From contig NZ_AYTM02000002.1 of the NCBI RefSeq assembly GCF_000507185.2, positions 5,863,501 to 5,927,500 on the forward strand: DNA of 64,000 nt, in the 5' to 3' direction. Below, one piece after another: positions 1-8,515 of the stretch (its first letter is position 1; the number at the start of each line of letters is the position of its first letter). Under the pieces are notes generated by a model. The model searched no databases. It saw only the letters and a list, made by a program, of their open reading frames with translations, and was not told the origin of the DNA. The DNA comes from Pseudomonas syringae KCTC 12500 (GTDB lineage Bacteria > Pseudomonadota > Gammaproteobacteria > Pseudomonadales > Pseudomonadaceae). A program made the translations under genes and the position numbers.

Positions 1-453
1 GTGTTGCTGTTGCTGGTCCTGCTCGGCGTGTTCAGTTATGTCACCACCCAGACGGTGTTCGGGCGCCGTATCTACGCCGTCGGCAGCAACATGGAAGCCA
101 CGCGCCTGTCCGGCATCAACGTACAGGCCGTGAAGCTGTGGATTTTCGGCATCATGGGCGTGATGTGTGCGTTCGCCGGGCTGGTCAACACCGCACGCCT
201 GGCCGCCGGCTCACCCTCGGCCGGCAACATGGGCGAACTCGACGCCATCGCCGCATGCTTCATCGGCGGTACGTCCATGCGTGGCGGTTCAGGCACTGTC
301 TACGGTGCCCTGCTCGGCGCACTGGTCATCACCAGTCTCGACAACGGCATGTCGATGCTCGATGTCGACAGTTACTGGCAGATGATCGTCAAGGGCGGCA
401 TTCTGGTGCTGGCAGTGTGGGTAGACGTGAGTACCCGCGCCGGGCGGCGCTGA
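1..453 (+). CDS. xylH: Xylose-type sugar ABC transporter permease, C-terminal part
   Basis: This is the last 150 residues of an inner-membrane permease of the ribose/xylose ABC importer class; the 5' part lies outside the window. The segment [14 protein letters not shown] and the later [20 protein letters not shown] and [11 protein letters not shown] match the conserved C-terminal half of XylH, with hydrophobic membrane segments between them. XylH pairs with the ATPase XylG and the binding protein XylF, which would be expected to the left. It converges on the RidA gene 33 bp downstream. The family call is strong; xylose as substrate is inferred from resemblance to XylH. Confidence 0.85.
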   Translation: MLLLLVLLGVFSYVTTQTVFGRRIYAVGSNMEATRLSGINVQAVKLWIFGIMGVMCAFAGLVNTARLAAGSPSAGNMGELDAIAACFIGGTSMRGGSGTVYGALLGALVITSLDNGMSMLDVDSYWQMIVKGGILVLAVWVDVSTRAGRR

Positions 454-486
454 TCGCTGCCCGACACGCAAGCTGACAGCGCGCGA

Positions 487-921
487 TCAAGCCGGTCTGG
501 CCGCTATCGCTTCGACCTCGATCAACGCGCCGGGCAATGGCAGCGCTACCACCTGCAACGCCGTGCGCGCGGGTTTGAGAGGTTGTTCCGGCGTGCCGAA
601 AAATTGCGTGTAACCAGCCTGCAACCCGGCAAAATCCAGCTTGCCGGCGGTTTCCTCGGCACCGACCAGAAATACCCGCAACTGTACGATATCGCCCAGA
701 TCGAGGTCCTGTTGCTGAAGGATTCTGCGCAGTTTGTTGAAGACCGAAACGGTCTGTACTTCGGTGTTGCCATAGGCTGCCGGCGTACCCGCCGGAGCAT
801 GCGGGTCGGCGAGGTCAGGCAAGGTGCCGCTGACGAATACCAGGCTGGTCGAGGCTGGCACTGTCACGGTTTGCGAGATCGGAAAATCGCCGACGCTGGT
901 GCGTTGAATGCTGTCGCTCAT
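487..921 (-). CDS. RidA-family enamine/imine deaminase
   Basis: A 144-residue protein of the Rid (YjgF/YER057c/UK114) family, close to the usual length. RidA proteins hydrolyse reactive enamine/imine intermediates to ketoacid and ammonia. The C-terminal block with RTALQVVALPLPGALIEVEA holds the conserved Arg and the LP...A.vEve signature. It is the last gene of a minus-strand operon, 69 bp downstream of a flavin amine oxidase that would generate imines, so a dedicated clean-up role is likely (inference). The ATG at 921 follows a purine-rich GGAGAGA. Confidence 0.88.
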   Translation of the reverse strand: MSDSIQRTSVGDFPISQTVTVPASTSLVFVSGTLPDLADPHAPAGTPAAYGNTEVQTVSVFNKLRRILQQQDLDLGDIVQLRVFLVGAEETAGKLDFAGLQAGYTQFFGTPEQPLKPARTALQVVALPLPGALIEVEAIAARPA

Positions 922-990
922 GGTGTCTCTCCTTCAATGGATATTCAGGAATAAGGGTTACGTAAAACGCGGGGCTCGTGCAGTTGCACG

Positions 991-2574
991 TCATGACGCG
1001 GCAAGGGTCGAAATCTGCCGCGCTTGCGTCACTCGCTCGGCCAGTTGCGCCACCACATGTCGCGCCGAGTTGGCCGCCGACTCCTGCCAGATGCCAACTC
1101 CGCTTTGCACCAGCCCGTCACCGGCGAAGTACACACGACCGTGGGGCTCGTCCAGCAACGCACTGGCAGCGGCAGGGAAATGTTCGCGTTGCAACCAAGG
1201 GCCTTCGCTGTAAGGGATCTGCTCCCAGGACACGGCCAGCGGGTTGCGCAGCTGCCGCGAATACCCCGGGTGCAGCAGCTCTACCGCTTCTCTGGAAGTG
1301 GCGTATTGTGTGTCGAAGGGTTTCGCACCGAACGCATCGGCCCCCTCCCCTGTGACATAACCCGCCACAAGCAGGCCTTGTCGGGTGTTCAAGTCGTTGC
1401 TGGGATACCACAACAGACGCGCCGGATGGTCGATCCAGGACAACCCGCCGTAGATGCGGTAGTCGGTTTCCCAAAAACGCGGAGATTGCCAGGCCACCTT
1501 GGTCGCCTGATCGTTGCGGGTGCTGAGCAAGGCCGCCTTGACCGGTTCACTGAAATCGGTGTCCAGTCTGACCAGCAAGGGCAGAGGCAGGGTTGACACC
1601 AGATAGTCGGCGCGCACCACATGCTCGCGACCGCTGTATTTGTCGTGATAGGTAACTGCCACGCCGTCTTCCAGTTGACGAATCTGCCGTACCTGCGCGC
1701 CCAGTTGCACCTGGTCGGTGAGGCGCTGGTAAAAGGCGTCGGTGATCCGGTCCATGCCACCGACCGGTTGAAACATGGTCGCGGAAAACTCGGGAAACTC
1801 GGTGTGCAGCAGCGCGCCCCATAATTCGGGGTGCAGCAAGCGATCCAGCGCCACCGGTTGCGCACTGCTCGGCAAGGCTCCCGGATGAGAAAGCGACGTT
1901 TGATGCCCGGAGCGCAGGCTGCCCTCGTAAGCCAGCTCCTGCGAAAGGTCGCCATATACCTGCAAGAACGCCAGCAGCCGCTGACGCTCTTCGCCGCTCA
2001 ACACATCGTCCAGCGCGTCGCGCTGCACCGCCTTGGCCAGCAAACCGGAAAGATGGCCGCGGGCGTCATTGATCGCCTGGCCGACAGTGAACGCGGGGCG
2101 TTGCAGGTCCGGGCGTACCTGTGCTCCATGGCTGCTGTTGACCAGTACTTCAAGCGGCACACCCAGTTCACTGCAGTAGTCGAGCAGCGTCCGATGCTGG
2201 CTGGGAATGCGCGCCGGACCGGCATTGAAATACACGCCTGAATCGAAGCTTGCGGTCTGTGAGCGGCCGTCTTTGTAATCCACCCGATCGCCGTTGCGCA
2301 GCGTCCAGTTACGGCCACCCACTCGATCACGGGCTTCCAGCACTTGCACGGCAAAACCTGCGCGCTTCAGCTCCAGTGCCGTGACCAGCCCGGCAATGCC
2401 TGCCCCCAGCACCAGCACGCGAGTGCCCTGCCCCAGACCGTCGCCGAGTTTCAGAGGCTGTGGCCGTCGATGCGATGAAGGCCCCAGCCCCAGTACCGCA
2501 AGCGCATCCTTGACGGCGGTCTCGCCGCCCACGGCAGCGATACTGGAAAGCGCTTCACGTCGTGTCAGTCCCAT
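991..2574 (-). CDS. Flavin monoamine oxidase / L-amino-acid oxidase-like, Tat-type N terminus
   Basis: A 527-residue FAD enzyme of the monoamine oxidase/L-amino-acid oxidase superfamily, which oxidises an amine or amino acid to the imine with O2. The dinucleotide-binding motif GAGIAGL lies near residues 57-63, followed by LEARDRVGGR, and the C-terminal FAD motif YFAGDG lies near residue 490. The N terminus MGLTRREAL resembles a twin-arginine leader but lacks a long hydrophobic core, so export is uncertain. I chose ATG 2574 because AAGGGAG sits 9 bases upstream; an in-frame TTG at 2592 is less likely. It lies 22 bp after the binding-protein gene and before ridA. Substrate is unknown; import by a polar amino-acid-type ABC system suggests an amino acid or amine. 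Confidence 0.85.
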   Translation of the reverse strand: MGLTRREALSSIAAVGGETAVKDALAVLGLGPSSHRRPQPLKLGDGLGQGTRVLVLGAGIAGLVTALELKRAGFAVQVLEARDRVGGRNWTLRNGDRVDYKDGRSQTASFDSGVYFNAGPARIPSQHRTLLDYCSELGVPLEVLVNSSHGAQVRPDLQRPAFTVGQAINDARGHLSGLLAKAVQRDALDDVLSGEERQRLLAFLQVYGDLSQELAYEGSLRSGHQTSLSHPGALPSSAQPVALDRLLHPELWGALLHTEFPEFSATMFQPVGGMDRITDAFYQRLTDQVQLGAQVRQIRQLEDGVAVTYHDKYSGREHVVRADYLVSTLPLPLLVRLDTDFSEPVKAALLSTRNDQATKVAWQSPRFWETDYRIYGGLSWIDHPARLLWYPSNDLNTRQGLLVAGYVTGEGADAFGAKPFDTQYATSREAVELLHPGYSRQLRNPLAVSWEQIPYSEGPWLQREHFPAAASALLDEPHGRVYFAGDGLVQSGVGIWQESAANSARHVVAQLAERVTQARQISTLAAS

Positions 2575-2596
2575 ATCGTTTGCTCCCTTCAACGCT

Positions 2597-3526
2597 TCAG
2601 TCCGGCAAGCCGGGCGGATTGATCAGCGACTTGTCGACGCGTTCCACGTCCAGCCCCCAACGTTTGAGTACCTGCTCGTACTGGCCGCCGGCAATCGCCC
2701 CTTCCAGGGCGGTGTGAATCGGCTTGACCAGGCCGTTGTCCTTGCGCGTGGTCACGGCGATATCCGCCTGCAGCGGCCAACCGCCGTTGACCGTGCCTAC
2801 CCGCTTGATGCCGCCAGTAATCGCGGCCGAATAGGCATATATCGAATTGGGCCCGAACAGCGCATCACTGCGACCCGACTGAATGGCAAGCTGTGCGGCC
2901 GCCTGATCATCGAAGTACTGCAACAGCGCAGGCTTGATACCGGCCTTTTCGTTTGCTTCGTTCCACGCCAGCAGAACCTTTTCCTGATTGGTGCCGGAGC
3001 CGACGATGATTTTCAACCCGGCAATGTCCGACGCCTGTTTTATCTCGCTGATTTTGCTGTTGGTTTTTACGTAGAAGCCCAGTACGTCCTGACGGTAAGT
3101 GGCGAAATCGAAGCGTTTCTTGCGTGCTTCCGTGACCGTGACATTGCTGATCACCGCGTCGTATTTCCCCGAACTGACGCCCAGTGGCCAGTCCTCCCAA
3201 CTGGTTTGAACCACGTTCAATTGCAGGCCCAGGCTGTCCGCTACCAGTTGCGCGGTATCGGCCTCGCTGCCAATAGTGGTCTTGTCATCATTGGCCAGCA
3301 GCGCCAACGGCGGCCCCGCAACACCGGAGACGGCCACAGTGAACTTGCCAGGCTGGGCGAACTTGAAGCCCGCCGGGATCTGTGCGATGGCCGCCTCGTT
3401 ACGCGGCACATGAATGCGTGGCCGGTCGGGACTCAGATCGACCGGTTGCGCGGTCGACGCCAACGTATTGTGGGCGACGCTGACGGCTAGCGTCAGCAAG
3501 GCCACACGGGCGCTATTGATGAACAT
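2597..3526 (-). CDS. Polar amino-acid-type ABC transporter substrate-binding protein
   Basis: A 309-residue periplasmic solute-binding protein of the family 3 (polar amino acid/opine) class. A signal peptide spans about residues 1-24. The mature part has typical lobe sequences, GKYDAVISNVTVTEARKK near residue 115 and AGLKIIVGSGTNQEKVL near 170. It is the receptor for the ATPase and permease just upstream in the same operon. The ligand cannot be read from sequence; the oxidase and RidA genes downstream suggest an amino acid, opine or amine (inference). Confidence 0.88.
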   Translation of the reverse strand: MFINSARVALLTLAVSVAHNTLASTAQPVDLSPDRPRIHVPRNEAAIAQIPAGFKFAQPGKFTVAVSGVAGPPLALLANDDKTTIGSEADTAQLVADSLGLQLNVVQTSWEDWPLGVSSGKYDAVISNVTVTEARKKRFDFATYRQDVLGFYVKTNSKISEIKQASDIAGLKIIVGSGTNQEKVLLAWNEANEKAGIKPALLQYFDDQAAAQLAIQSGRSDALFGPNSIYAYSAAITGGIKRVGTVNGGWPLQADIAVTTRKDNGLVKPIHTALEGAIAGGQYEQVLKRWGLDVERVDKSLINPPGLPD

Positions 3527-3554
3527 CAGTGGTCACTCCTTGATAGCGGGAAAG

Positions 3555-4340
3555 TCATAGCACCTTGCCGAGAAAGGCAGCCGTGCGAGGATGTCGAGGT
3601 TGGCGGAACACCTGCTCCGGCGGCCCTTGCTCGATCAATCGGCCCTCGCAGAGAAACACGACATGGTCTGCCACCTCACGGGCAAAGCCGATTTCATGAG
3701 TGACCACCACCAGCGTGACGCCCAGTTGCGTCAGGCCCTTGATGACGTCCAGCACCTCGCCGACCAGTTCAGGATCAAGGGCTGAGGTGGGCTCATCGAA
3801 CAGCAGGACCTTGGGGTCCAGCGCAAGCGCACGGGCGATGGCGACACGCTGTTGCTGACCACCGGAAAGCTGGCGCGGGTAGGCATCTGTCTTGTCTGCC
3901 AGACCTACCCTGGCCAGCAGTTCATTTGCCCTGACCCGGGCCTCGGACTTGCTCCAGCGTTTGTGGGCCAGAGGCGCTTCGGCGATGTTTTCCCAGGCAG
4001 TGAGGTGTGCGAACAGATTGAAGTTCTGGAACACGAAGCCGACGTCGATCCGCCGCTTGAGGATCTCGCGCTCCTTGAGTTCATAGAGCAGGTCGCCCTT
4101 GCGACGATAACCAACGTAATCACCGTCGATGGTGATGTACCCGCTGTCGATCTTTTCCAGGTGGTTGATGGTGCGCAGCAGCGTGGACTTGCCGGAACCG
4201 GAAGGACCGAGTATCACCGTGACCTTGCCCGGTTCGATGCTCAGGTCGATGTCCTTTAGCACCTGCTGGCTGCCAAAGCGCTTGCCCACGCCCTGGATCT
4301 GAATGCGTCCTGCGCGCACTGGCGTGGAGGCCTCACCCAT
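3555..4340 (-). CDS. Polar amino-acid-type ABC transporter ATP-binding protein
   Basis: A 261-residue ATPase of the HisP/GlnQ class that powers import across the inner membrane. Walker A GPSGSGKST is at residues 45-53, the signature LSGGQQQRVAIARAL is mid-protein, and Walker [13 protein letters not shown] follows. The ATG at 4340 overlaps the permease stop by 8 bp, which indicates translational coupling; an open frame extends upstream to 4457 but that extension lies inside the permease gene and does not look like ABC protein. Confidence 0.92.
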   Translation of the reverse strand: MGEASTPVRAGRIQIQGVGKRFGSQQVLKDIDLSIEPGKVTVILGPSGSGKSTLLRTINHLEKIDSGYITIDGDYVGYRRKGDLLYELKEREILKRRIDVGFVFQNFNLFAHLTAWENIAEAPLAHKRWSKSEARVRANELLARVGLADKTDAYPRQLSGGQQQRVAIARALALDPKVLLFDEPTSALDPELVGEVLDVIKGLTQLGVTLVVVTHEIGFAREVADHVVFLCEGRLIEQGPPEQVFRQPRHPRTAAFLGKVL

Positions 4341-5337
4341 GGTGCTTCTCCCCGGACACGCTGCCCTTGAGCCAACCGCGCAGGCGCTGCAAGGGTGTCG
4401 GCGGCAGTACACGTGCCGAGCCTCGGGCAAAATGGCGTTCGACGTAATACTGGGCACTGGTCAGCACCGTAGTGATAATCAGGTACCAGACGGTGGCCAC
4501 GATCAGCAGCGGAATCACTGCCTGGGTACGGTTGTAGATGACCTGCACGGTGTAGAACAGCTCTGGCAAGGCCAGCACGTAAACAATGGATGTTCCCTTG
4601 ACCAGTCCGATGATCTCGTTGAAGCCTGAAGGCAGAATCGAGCGCAACGCCTGGGGCAGAATGATCCGGAAAATCCGCCGCGACACAGGCAGGCCAAGTG
4701 CCGCAGCAGCTTCATGCTGACCGGCATCGACACCGATCAGCCCACCGCGAATGATTTCTGCGGTATAGGCCGACTGCATCAGGCTCAAGCCCAGTACCGC
4801 AACGGTAAACTGGCTGAGCACGTCCACCGTCGACCACTCGGCGAAGACCAGTTGGGTGAACGGCACCCCCAGCACAATGTGCTCGTAGAGGTAGGCGAAG
4901 TTGTAGAGGATGATCAACACCAGCAGCGCAGGCATCGAGCGGAAAAACCAGATGTAGCCCCAGGCCAGTGCCGCCAGCAGCGGCGAGCCCGACAGGCGCG
5001 CCAACGCCAGCGCCGTGCCGAGAATGATGCTGAACAGCGTGCTGAGCAACGTCAACAGAAGCGTCTGCGCAAGGCCGCGCAGCACCGATGGCGAGAAGAA
5101 CCACTGGCCGAAGACGCCCCACTCCCAACGCGGGTTGGTCGCCAGCGAGTGCACAATGGCCAGCAGCACCAGCGCTGCGAATATCGACCCGAACCAGCGA
5201 CCGGGATGCCGGGCGGGAACGACCTGCAACGCCTTTATCGGCGGGGGTGCTACGCGGCTCTGAGGAAGCGGATAATGACTGGGCTCATCAATGAAGTCAT
5301 AGGGTTTGGCGACAATGGGCATGGTGGTTCCTCGCAC
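4333..5337 (-). CDS. Polar amino-acid-type ABC transporter permease
   Basis: A 334-residue inner-membrane permease of the HisM/GlnP class. A long hydrophilic N-terminal extension of about 50 residues precedes the first membrane segment, then about five helices follow. The EAA loop reads EAAAALGLPVSRRIFRIILPQALR near residue 215. It is a single permease, so the complex is presumably a homodimer. It is the second gene of the operon, 27 bp after the TonB receptor, and its stop overlaps the ATPase start. Confidence 0.92.
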   Translation of the reverse strand: MRGTTMPIVAKPYDFIDEPSHYPLPQSRVAPPPIKALQVVPARHPGRWFGSIFAALVLLAIVHSLATNPRWEWGVFGQWFFSPSVLRGLAQTLLLTLLSTLFSIILGTALALARLSGSPLLAALAWGYIWFFRSMPALLVLIILYNFAYLYEHIVLGVPFTQLVFAEWSTVDVLSQFTVAVLGLSLMQSAYTAEIIRGGLIGVDAGQHEAAAALGLPVSRRIFRIILPQALRSILPSGFNEIIGLVKGTSIVYVLALPELFYTVQVIYNRTQAVIPLLIVATVWYLIITTVLTSAQYYVERHFARGSARVLPPTPLQRLRGWLKGSVSGEKHHG

Positions 5338-5364
5338 GCAATATTGAGTTGTCAGGTGCTGGCC

Positions 5365-7812
5365 TTAAAAGGCGTAAGTCAGCCGGGTGTAGTAGTAGCC
5401 GCCAGTAAAACCGTACGGCGAATAGGTGCCGTAGCTGCTGACCATGGTGCTGCTGGGAATCCCCTGCTTTTTGGGATAGACGTCGAACAGGTTCTTGGCT
5501 CCGATGGCGACATTGAGGTTTTTGCTGAGGTTGTAGCCAAGGTCCAGATCGGTGATCCATTTGGCGCCGTACACCCGGTCCAGATCACGATTGGCTGAGG
5601 AATTGACCTCCTTGTAAGCGCCGTAGCGGGTCAGCGCCAGATTCAGGTTGAAGCGCTCAATACTCCAGTCACCGCCCAGAATCAGCTTGGTGCGCGGCTG
5701 CACACCGGTGATCAGATTGCGCGCTTCGCGGTCCATCAGTTCATAGGACGTACCGAGAGTCGAGGTGGACTCCTTGTAGCCAAGGATCTTTGTCTGGTTC
5801 CAGTTGAACGCCGCCGTCCACTTCAGTGATCCGTACGGCCCCAGGTCCTGACTGTAATTGCTGACCAGGTCCAGCCCCTTGGTACGGGTGTCGGCACCGT
5901 TGATGAAGTACTGGCCACCCGACGTCGAGTCGATGCCATTGTTGAGCAGCACCTGCGTGACCTCATCGCCCAGCAAGGTGCCGGTCAGCGTGATGCGGTC
6001 ACGCAAATTGATCACGTAGGCGTCGGCGGTCAGCGTGAGGCGTTCGGTCGGTGTGAGCGTGAAACCGAGGCTGAAGTTGGTCGAGCGCTCCGGTTTAAGG
6101 TCCTCGGCACCCAGCGCTTTCGCAGCCCCGGACCCCGTTGGCAACACGCCGTAGTTGATGGACTGATAGACCCCGTCCACCACGCCATACGTGGTCGAGC
6201 GCGCACTGAACAGGCTGTTGGCCAGAGACGGCGCACGGAAACCATTGCTGACGGTGGCGCGTATAGCGAATTGGGGAGTGAAATCGTAACGCGTGGTCAG
6301 TTTGCCGCTGCGGGTCGCACCCACGCCCTGATTGTAATGCTCGTAGCGAAATGCGCTGCCAACGTACCAGTCCGGTACAGGGTTGAAGCCCACGTCGACA
6401 TAACTGGCGACACTGTTACGCGACGCGCTGCTTTCTTCGTCAGGGGAAATACCGTTGGTGACTTGCGCTCCGGAAGACGCGCAGTTGCCCGGCGTAATGC
6501 AGTAGCCGCCATTGGCATAGGATTCATAGTCACCGGCCTGCACCTCATACGTCTCACGTCGATGCTCGAGGCCATAGGACAAATCCAGGGGCTTTTGCAG
6601 GCCGATGTCGAAGCCGCGCTTGAAGTCCAGATTGGTGGTCAGTTCGGTGGAGATCCACGTACCGGAAGTAAAGCGATTGGGCGTGTCTTCACCCAGGGAC
6701 GGGTTCTGATTGTGCGTGGTGCCCTGCTCGGCTTCGTTGCGTCCGTAGGTGCTGGAAAGATCCCAATCCCATTCGCCGACGGTGCCTTTGCCGCCAAATG
6801 CGGCCTGGAAATCATCTTCATCGATGTACCAGGTCGGTGTGTATCCCGCCGGGTATCCGTTAGGCCCGGTGGTAATGGTATTGGTGATGGTCGGCAGACG
6901 AAAATTCTGCCCCTGCTCGGCTTTACGACGTGAATACGTGGTGAAGGAATACAGGCTCAGGCTGTCATTGATGGGCAGTTCGGCGTTGTAACCCAGAGTC
7001 AGCAGGTTGGTCTTTGGCGTGCCGTAGCCGCCATACGTGGACTTGCCCGCCAGGTCATAGGCCTGCTCGTAACTGTAACCATTGGCGCTGGCCTTGTTGT
7101 CATCATTCTGGCTGCGGGCGTCCAGTGCCAGTTGCACAATGCCCCCGTCGCCAATCTCGAAACCCTTGTTGAGGCTTTGCTGCACAGTCTGTTTCTTGCC
7201 GTCATAGCCGAGCCCGGCGTTGCTCACCGAGGTACCGCTGGTGTCAGCCTTGAGAATGACGTTAATGACCCCTGCAATCGCATCGGAACCGTATTGGGCC
7301 GCTGCGCCATCGCGCAGGACTTCAACATGGTCGATGGCGCTGATGGGGATCAGGTCCAGGTCCGCAGGGGCAGCCCCGGTGTTAATACCGTTAATGTTCA
7401 GGGTGGCGCTGGTGTGACGACGCTTGCCATTGACCAGCACCAGCACTTCGGCGGCGCTCAAGCCACGCAAGTTGGGCGCACGGGCAATGCCGCTGGCATC
7501 CCAGCCGGTTTTTTCCGGCAGGGTCAGCGATGGAATTACTGCACTCAGGGCTTCCATCAGTCCGGGTTTGCCGGTGCTCTGTAATTGTCTGGCGCTGACC
7601 ACATCGATCGGTACCGGGCTGCTGGTGACCGTGCGTTGCTCGGCACCGCGATTACCGGTGACCACCACAGTGGACAAGGTACGCGGGTCGTCGGTGTTGT
7701 TTTCCTGGGCTCTTATGGTCCCTGACAGCAACACGCCCCCTATCGCCAACGCCAATGGGCAGTAGCCCATTGCAGCAGTCGATACCCGGGCACGTTGTAA
7801 GGCTTGTTTCAT
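5365..7812 (-). CDS. TonB-dependent outer-membrane receptor
   Basis: An 815-residue outer-membrane receptor. A signal peptide covers roughly the first 35 residues and ends near TIRAQ. The plug domain follows, with LSTVVVTGNRG as the TonB-box/plug entry and VEVLRDGAAAQYGSDAIAGVINV. A long beta-barrel region ends in YTRLTYAF with a terminal Phe, as usual for barrel insertion. I chose ATG 7812 because GGAG lies about 8 bases upstream; the frame stays open to 7956. As first gene of the operon with an ABC importer, oxidase and RidA, it probably supplies the same substrate across the outer membrane. There is no siderophore-synthesis context, so an amino-acid conjugate, peptide or opine-like ligand is possible (inference). 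Confidence 0.9.
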   Translation of the reverse strand: MKQALQRARVSTAAMGYCPLALAIGGVLLSGTIRAQENNTDDPRTLSTVVVTGNRGAEQRTVTSSPVPIDVVSARQLQSTGKPGLMEALSAVIPSLTLPEKTGWDASGIARAPNLRGLSAAEVLVLVNGKRRHTSATLNINGINTGAAPADLDLIPISAIDHVEVLRDGAAAQYGSDAIAGVINVILKADTSGTSVSNAGLGYDGKKQTVQQSLNKGFEIGDGGIVQLALDARSQNDDNKASANGYSYEQAYDLAGKSTYGGYGTPKTNLLTLGYNAELPINDSLSLYSFTTYSRRKAEQGQNFRLPTITNTITTGPNGYPAGYTPTWYIDEDDFQAAFGGKGTVGEWDWDLSSTYGRNEAEQGTTHNQNPSLGEDTPNRFTSGTWISTELTTNLDFKRGFDIGLQKPLDLSYGLEHRRETYEVQAGDYESYANGGYCITPGNCASSGAQVTNGISPDEESSASRNSVASYVDVGFNPVPDWYVGSAFRYEHYNQGVGATRSGKLTTRYDFTPQFAIRATVSNGFRAPSLANSLFSARSTTYGVVDGVYQSINYGVLPTGSGAAKALGAEDLKPERSTNFSLGFTLTPTERLTLTADAYVINLRDRITLTGTLLGDEVTQVLLNNGIDSTSGGQYFINGADTRTKGLDLVSNYSQDLGPYGSLKWTAAFNWNQTKILGYKESTSTLGTSYELMDREARNLITGVQPRTKLILGGDWSIERFNLNLALTRYGAYKEVNSSANRDLDRVYGAKWITDLDLGYNLSKNLNVAIGAKNLFDVYPKKQGIPSSTMVSSYGTYSPYGFTGGYYYTRLTYAF

Positions 7813-8515
7813 ACCCACTCCAGACATGGCTGTCATAGCAGCCACACATCCAAATCGCGAAATCGGACATTCCCGCTGTCTAGAGGACGGCGCGGCATGC
7901 ACGGTTTTAAAAGTGATCAACGACCTACAGGAAAACCTGCGGGCCGGGTTTGGCACTTAGCGGTCTGAACGAACTAGCTGTGAGGCGAACAGTCGGTGCG
8001 CAGCAGTGGCAAGGCGACGCGCCTGTCAAAGACAGGGCGAGAGAAGTAAAGGCAATGGCAGGATTGAACAGGCAACATACGTTGAACTCCCTTCCAACGA
8101 TTCTGCACCGGGGTCAGCGTTGCAGCGCCCCTGTCACACCGTGCAGTCTGGCGGCATGACACACAGAATCTTAATTACGATTGGTACCATCCGAGGTAAG
8201 GGGTAGGCTGTTGAAACCAAACATAACGGAATCAATTTCGAAAATATAATTCTATTTGGTCATAAGCTAATATTATTATTTCTGATCTAGATTAAATTTA
8301 ATTATTCAAAAATAACATTTTCTGCACGCGCAATTCTCCAGCGTGATCAGGTCATGGAGGTTCAAACATCCGCCGTCTCTCTCCGAGCCTGATCAGCATC
8401 AGGCACGCCCTCACGGGCAATGCCCCTTGAAGGCACTGTGTGTACTTCTGGATTTAACCAGGGGCACTCTATTAACTGCAGATATCGACCGTGGAAATAC
8501 CCAGTTCTGATCGAA
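7813..8515. other. AT-rich intergenic/promoter region upstream of the TonB receptor operon
   Basis: This stretch lies between the 5' end of the receptor operon and the 3' end of the sigma-54 activator gene, both on the minus strand. Positions 8215-8330 are strongly AT-rich and include the palindrome ATTAAATTTAAT, as expected for a promoter/regulator-binding region serving the receptor operon. A perfect 7-bp stem, GCCTGAT/ATCAGGC at 8387-8404, lies downstream of the activator gene but has no T-run. I see no convincing gene; short frames here have no recognisable protein features. Confidence 0.5.

Noticed and set aside
7945..7965. TGGCAC-like sequence near the receptor operon start
   Set aside because: The TTGC element is missing at the right spacing, so it is not a sigma-54 promoter.
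8387..8404. GCCTGAT-CAGC-ATCAGGC hairpin
   Set aside because: Perfect stem but no T-run after it, so I do not call it a terminator; may be chance or a repeat.
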